From: CAZVON01 sp964628435
Lineage (GTDB): Bacteria > Patescibacteriota > Microgenomatia > Levybacterales > UBA12049
DNA length: 6,762 nucleotides
Direction of reading: 5' to 3'
Assembly (NCBI GenBank): GCA_964628435.1
Contig: CAZVON010000041.1
Span: 1-6,762, forward strand
The translations under genes and the position numbers were made by a program. Positions 5,774 to 6,762 of the stretch are shown here, one piece after another. The notes under the pieces are model-generated. The model made no database searches. It was given only the letters and a program-made list of their open reading frames with translations, and was not told the origin of the DNA. How positions within the stretch are numbered: the stretch's first letter is position 1; every line of letters starts with the position of its first letter.

Positions 5774-6059
5774 TGGCTCCCCCGTGAGGACTCGAACCTC
5801 AAACCTTGTCCTTACAAAATTCCTTTTGTTACCAAAAGGTTTGGACTATCTCATCCCCACTCCGTTGAAACTTCGAGGGGTCGGGTATATAGTCTCTACA
5901 CATTTTCCCCGCCATGGCGGGGATTTAGCTCGGGATTATCCCACTTCGTTAAAACTTCGCGGGACTTCCCCGAATTAGCCCGATTTTTCATCCCAAATTA
6001 CTTTGGAAAGCTGCGTTAATGTTCCACAGGGACCTGCTCTACCATTGAGCTACAGGGGA
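5774..6059 (-). tRNA. tRNA-Asn(GUU), split by a group I intron
   Basis: Two exons (6026-6059, 34 nt; 5774-5814, 41 nt) join into a 75-nt tRNA with encoded CCA. The acceptor TCCCCTG pairs with CGGGGGA (one T:G), with G as discriminator. The D arm is GCTC-AATGGTA-GAGC, and the T arm is TGAGG-TTCGAGT-CCTCA. The spliced anticodon loop is CTGTTAA, giving anticodon GTT (Asn). Its stem GGTCC/GGACA has four good pairs and a G27-A43 mismatch at the far end. The ends TCCCCTGTAG and GGGGGAGCCA resemble the E. coli tRNA-Asn ends. The intron splits nucleotides 35 and 36. Without splicing, exon 1 would be misread as anticodon GTG. A -10 box (6070-6078) precedes the gene. Confidence 0.88.
5815..6025 (-). 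ncRNA. Compact group I intron ribozyme (211 nt, no ORF)
   Basis: The intron lies inside the tRNA-Asn anticodon, after U35, and ends in G (5815). Helices placed by eye: P1, exon CUGU with guide GCAG (6011-6014), with the expected U:G at the splice site; P2, a 5-bp stem with GUAA loop (5993-6006); P3, CCCGA/TCGGG (5979-5983 with 5881-5885); P4 (5969-5974 with 5929-5934); P5 (5939-5964); P6, the palindrome CCCCGCCATGGCGGGG (5907-5922); P7, GACTAT/ATAGTC (5889-5894 with 5844-5849); P8 (5855-5880); and P9, a 7-bp stem with GUAA loop (5822-5839). The AGAGACTAT and GATAGTCC core words match those of bacterial tRNA introns. Size and layout resemble the small IC3 tRNA introns such as the Azoarcus tRNA-Ile ribozyme. 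No homing endonuclease is encoded. Confidence 0.88.
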
Positions 6060-6196
6060 ACGTTAAACAATTTTACCATTAAACACGGCATAAATCCAGC
6101 CCACGATTCTCCTATGAATTGCGTTTTCAAGTCAACTACCCAAGTTTGTAAAGAGGCCAACGGCAAGTTCAGCCCATCAGTACTTTTTGTTTTCAT
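6050..6196 (-). CDS. Possible 48-residue small protein upstream of the tRNA
   Basis: An ATG at 6196 opens a 48-codon frame ending in TAG inside the first bases of tRNA-Asn, overlapping exon 1 by 10 nt. A good promoter (6205-6232) ends 8 nt before the ATG, the same leaderless geometry as the accepted genes. The product opens MKTKSTDGLNLPLASLQ and has a hydrophobic second half (FIGESWAGFMPCLMVKLF). I recognise no homologue. The alternative is that the promoter only drives the tRNA and the frame is accidental. Confidence 0.35.
   Translation of the reverse strand: MKTKSTDGLNLPLASLQTWVVDLKTQFIGESWAGFMPCLMVKLFNVPL
6070..6078 (-). promoter_or_regulatory. Possible proximal -10 box of tRNA-Asn
   Basis: The minus strand reads TGGTAAAAT, an extended -10 match ending 10 nt before the mature tRNA 5' end, which would give a leader of about 4 nt. 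No convincing -35 is seen. It would let the tRNA be transcribed independently of the promoter at 6205-6232. Confidence 0.4.
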
Positions 6197-6204
6197 AAAA
6201 TCAC

Positions 6205-6232
6205 CTTATATCAACTGTCGATATATTGTCAA
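6205..6232 (-). promoter_or_regulatory. Strong promoter upstream of the small ORF and tRNA-Asn
   Basis: Perfect TTGACA (6227-6232), a 16-bp spacer ending in TGA, and TATAAG (6205-6210) form an extended promoter on the minus strand. The apparent Shine-Dalgarno AAGGTGA before the ATG at 6196 overlaps the -10 itself, so it would not be in the transcript. Confidence 0.6.
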
Positions 6233-6251
6233 GCGTGCCACTACTGTTACA

Positions 6252-6475
6252 CGAAGTCTGAATTTTCCATAAAAAACGAACTCTCAATTTTCTTTAATAG
6301 TTATGTTATTTCGTCATTCTGGGGAGTTCTGCAAAACAGAACGACTCCAGAATCTTCCTAATTTTGATTCTGGGCAAGCCAGAATGACAACCATCGATTA
6401 TTAATATACAAAAACAACTTTACTCCATTATATGGAAGGTTCAGAGTTCGCGAAACTAGGAAAATTGAGAGTTCG
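6252..6475. mobile_element. MITE-like element with paired terminal repeats
   Basis: This 224-bp non-coding segment has two related 17-bp sites at each end in inverted orientation. Left: 6252-6268 and 6277-6293; right: 6434-6450 and 6459-6475. The consensus is GGAAAATTGAGAGTTCG, matched at 14 to 17 positions. Within each end the two copies start exactly 25 bp apart. The 16 bp at 6277-6292 and 6460-6475 form a perfect inverted repeat. TTACA occurs beside both borders (6247-6251 and 6478-6482) but is offset by 2 bp on the right, so a target duplication is uncertain. No transposase is encoded. It ends 45 bp before the gene at 6521. Confidence 0.6.
6313..6388. repeat. 76-bp hairpin element nested in the MITE-like element
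   Basis: Perfect 10-bp inverted ends GTCATTCTGG (6313-6322) and CCAGAATGAC (6379-6388) enclose further palindromes: GGAGTTCTG with CAGAAC and CTCC around CAAAA (6322-6348), and CCAGAATC with GATTCTGG (6347-6373). The GTCATTCTGG motif is seen at the ends of short dispersed repeats in several bacterial groups. A transcript would fold into a strong branched hairpin. Confidence 0.6.
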
Positions 6476-6520
6476 CATTACAACTGCCAAAAATTTTGAG
6501 GATGTGATACAGTATTATTG

Positions 6521-6762
6521 ATGGATGCAATAGAGGATAAAAGCTCAAAGCAAGAAGCAAATAAAACAGCGCCATTATCCCCTAAAGGAAAAAAGTTCTT
6601 TTCGAAAAGAATCGTAATTATTTCTATTTTTGCTATTGCAGGACTACTTATCCTTGGAGCTATGGCTGCAAGGCAAACTCAATCTCCGTCTATAAATCAA
6701 ACGCAAACAAATCATCCGGAAAGCTCTGGAAAAAGTGAAGGACAGGGATTGTTTGGCAGATG
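6521..6762 (+). CDS. N-terminus of a membrane-anchored surface protein (partial)
   Basis: Eighty codons from ATG to the window edge are open. Residues 1-33 are polar, ending with KGKKFFSKR as positive-inside charges. Residues 34-53 are one transmembrane helix (IVIISIFAIAGLLILGAMAA). The following part is rich in Gln, Asn, Ser and Gly (QTQSPSINQTQTN and onward) and should be an extracytoplasmic linker to a domain outside the window. This is the usual start of an anchored exported protein; the function is not visible. No well-spaced promoter is seen; TATTAT at 6513-6518 is too close to the ATG to serve it. The right end of the MITE-like element lies 45 bp upstream and may have altered the original promoter. 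Confidence 0.65.
   Translation, partial: MDAIEDKSSKQEANKTAPLSPKGKKFFSKRIVIISIFAIAGLLILGAMAARQTQSPSINQTQTNHPESSGKSEGQGLFGR

Noticed and set aside
5907..5922. 16-bp perfect palindrome CCCCGCCATGGCGGGG as a separate regulatory site
   Set aside because: It is explained as the P6 hairpin of the group I intron.
5769..5978. Plus-strand ORF across the tRNA and intron
   Set aside because: It reads structured RNA sequence backwards; its repeated peptide (LKLRG) is just the P5/P8 duplication translated.
6026..6059. tRNA-His(GUG) read straight through exon 1
   Set aside because: Without removing the intron the anticodon stem cannot close and there is no T arm within normal distance; the spliced form makes a canonical tRNA-Asn.
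6003..6272. Plus-strand 89-codon ORF
   Set aside because: It crosses tRNA exon 1 and opposes the promoter at 6205-6232; there is no start signal.
1..6762. CRISPR array
   Set aside because: No run of three or more equally spaced direct repeats with unique spacers; the 25-bp-spaced repeats occur only in pairs at the MITE-like ends.

Overview
The window is about one-third G+C and carries small, compact genes, a tRNA broken by a self-splicing intron, the first codons of what may be a REP-associated transposase, and single-domain proteins of unknown function. This is most like an uncultivated Patescibacteria (CPR) bacterium assembled from a metagenome. A run of ten N at 5003-5012 shows it is a scaffold. 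The lineage is an inference from gene style. TGA is used as a stop (gene 1980-2294), so there is no sign of the UGA=Gly code.

Layout. 1-166: five codons of a possible REP-associated tyrosine transposase leaving the window on the minus strand, a REP-like palindrome, and a promoter-like sequence facing right. 167-913 (-): membrane-anchored CopC-like plus cupredoxin protein. 1003-1878 (-): EamA/DMT-type transporter. 1980-2722 (+): Phd/YefM antitoxin and PIN toxin in a 4-base-overlap operon with a probable operator. 2735-3232 (-): P-loop nucleotide kinase-like protein, convergent with the toxin. 3336-4346 (-): unrecognised 336-residue protein whose C-terminal half faintly resembles ADP-ribosyltransferases. 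4347-4621: a degenerate tRNA 3' end and a strong promoter feeding a 29-codon ORF. 4622-5727 (-): two genes of unknown function, the first containing the assembly gap. 5774-6059 (-): tRNA-Asn(GUU) interrupted by a 211-nt group I intron, preceded by a possible 48-residue ORF. 6252-6475: a MITE-like element with paired repeats at each end and an inner hairpin. 6521-end (+): start of a membrane-anchored surface protein.

Two features stand out. First, the intron is a compact, ORF-less ribozyme in the tRNA-Asn anticodon (between nucleotides 35 and 36). I could place P1 to P9 by hand. P5 and P8 are near copies of one another, and L2 and L9 are both GUAA loops. Second, almost every first-gene start lacks a Shine-Dalgarno sequence and instead has a -10 box, usually TGA-extended, ending 6 to 8 nt before the start codon. 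This predicts mostly leaderless transcription here.

The two genes at 4622-5727 lie between the tRNA-Asn 3' end and a decayed copy of a tRNA 3' end in the same orientation. That is the geometry of a small integrated islet.
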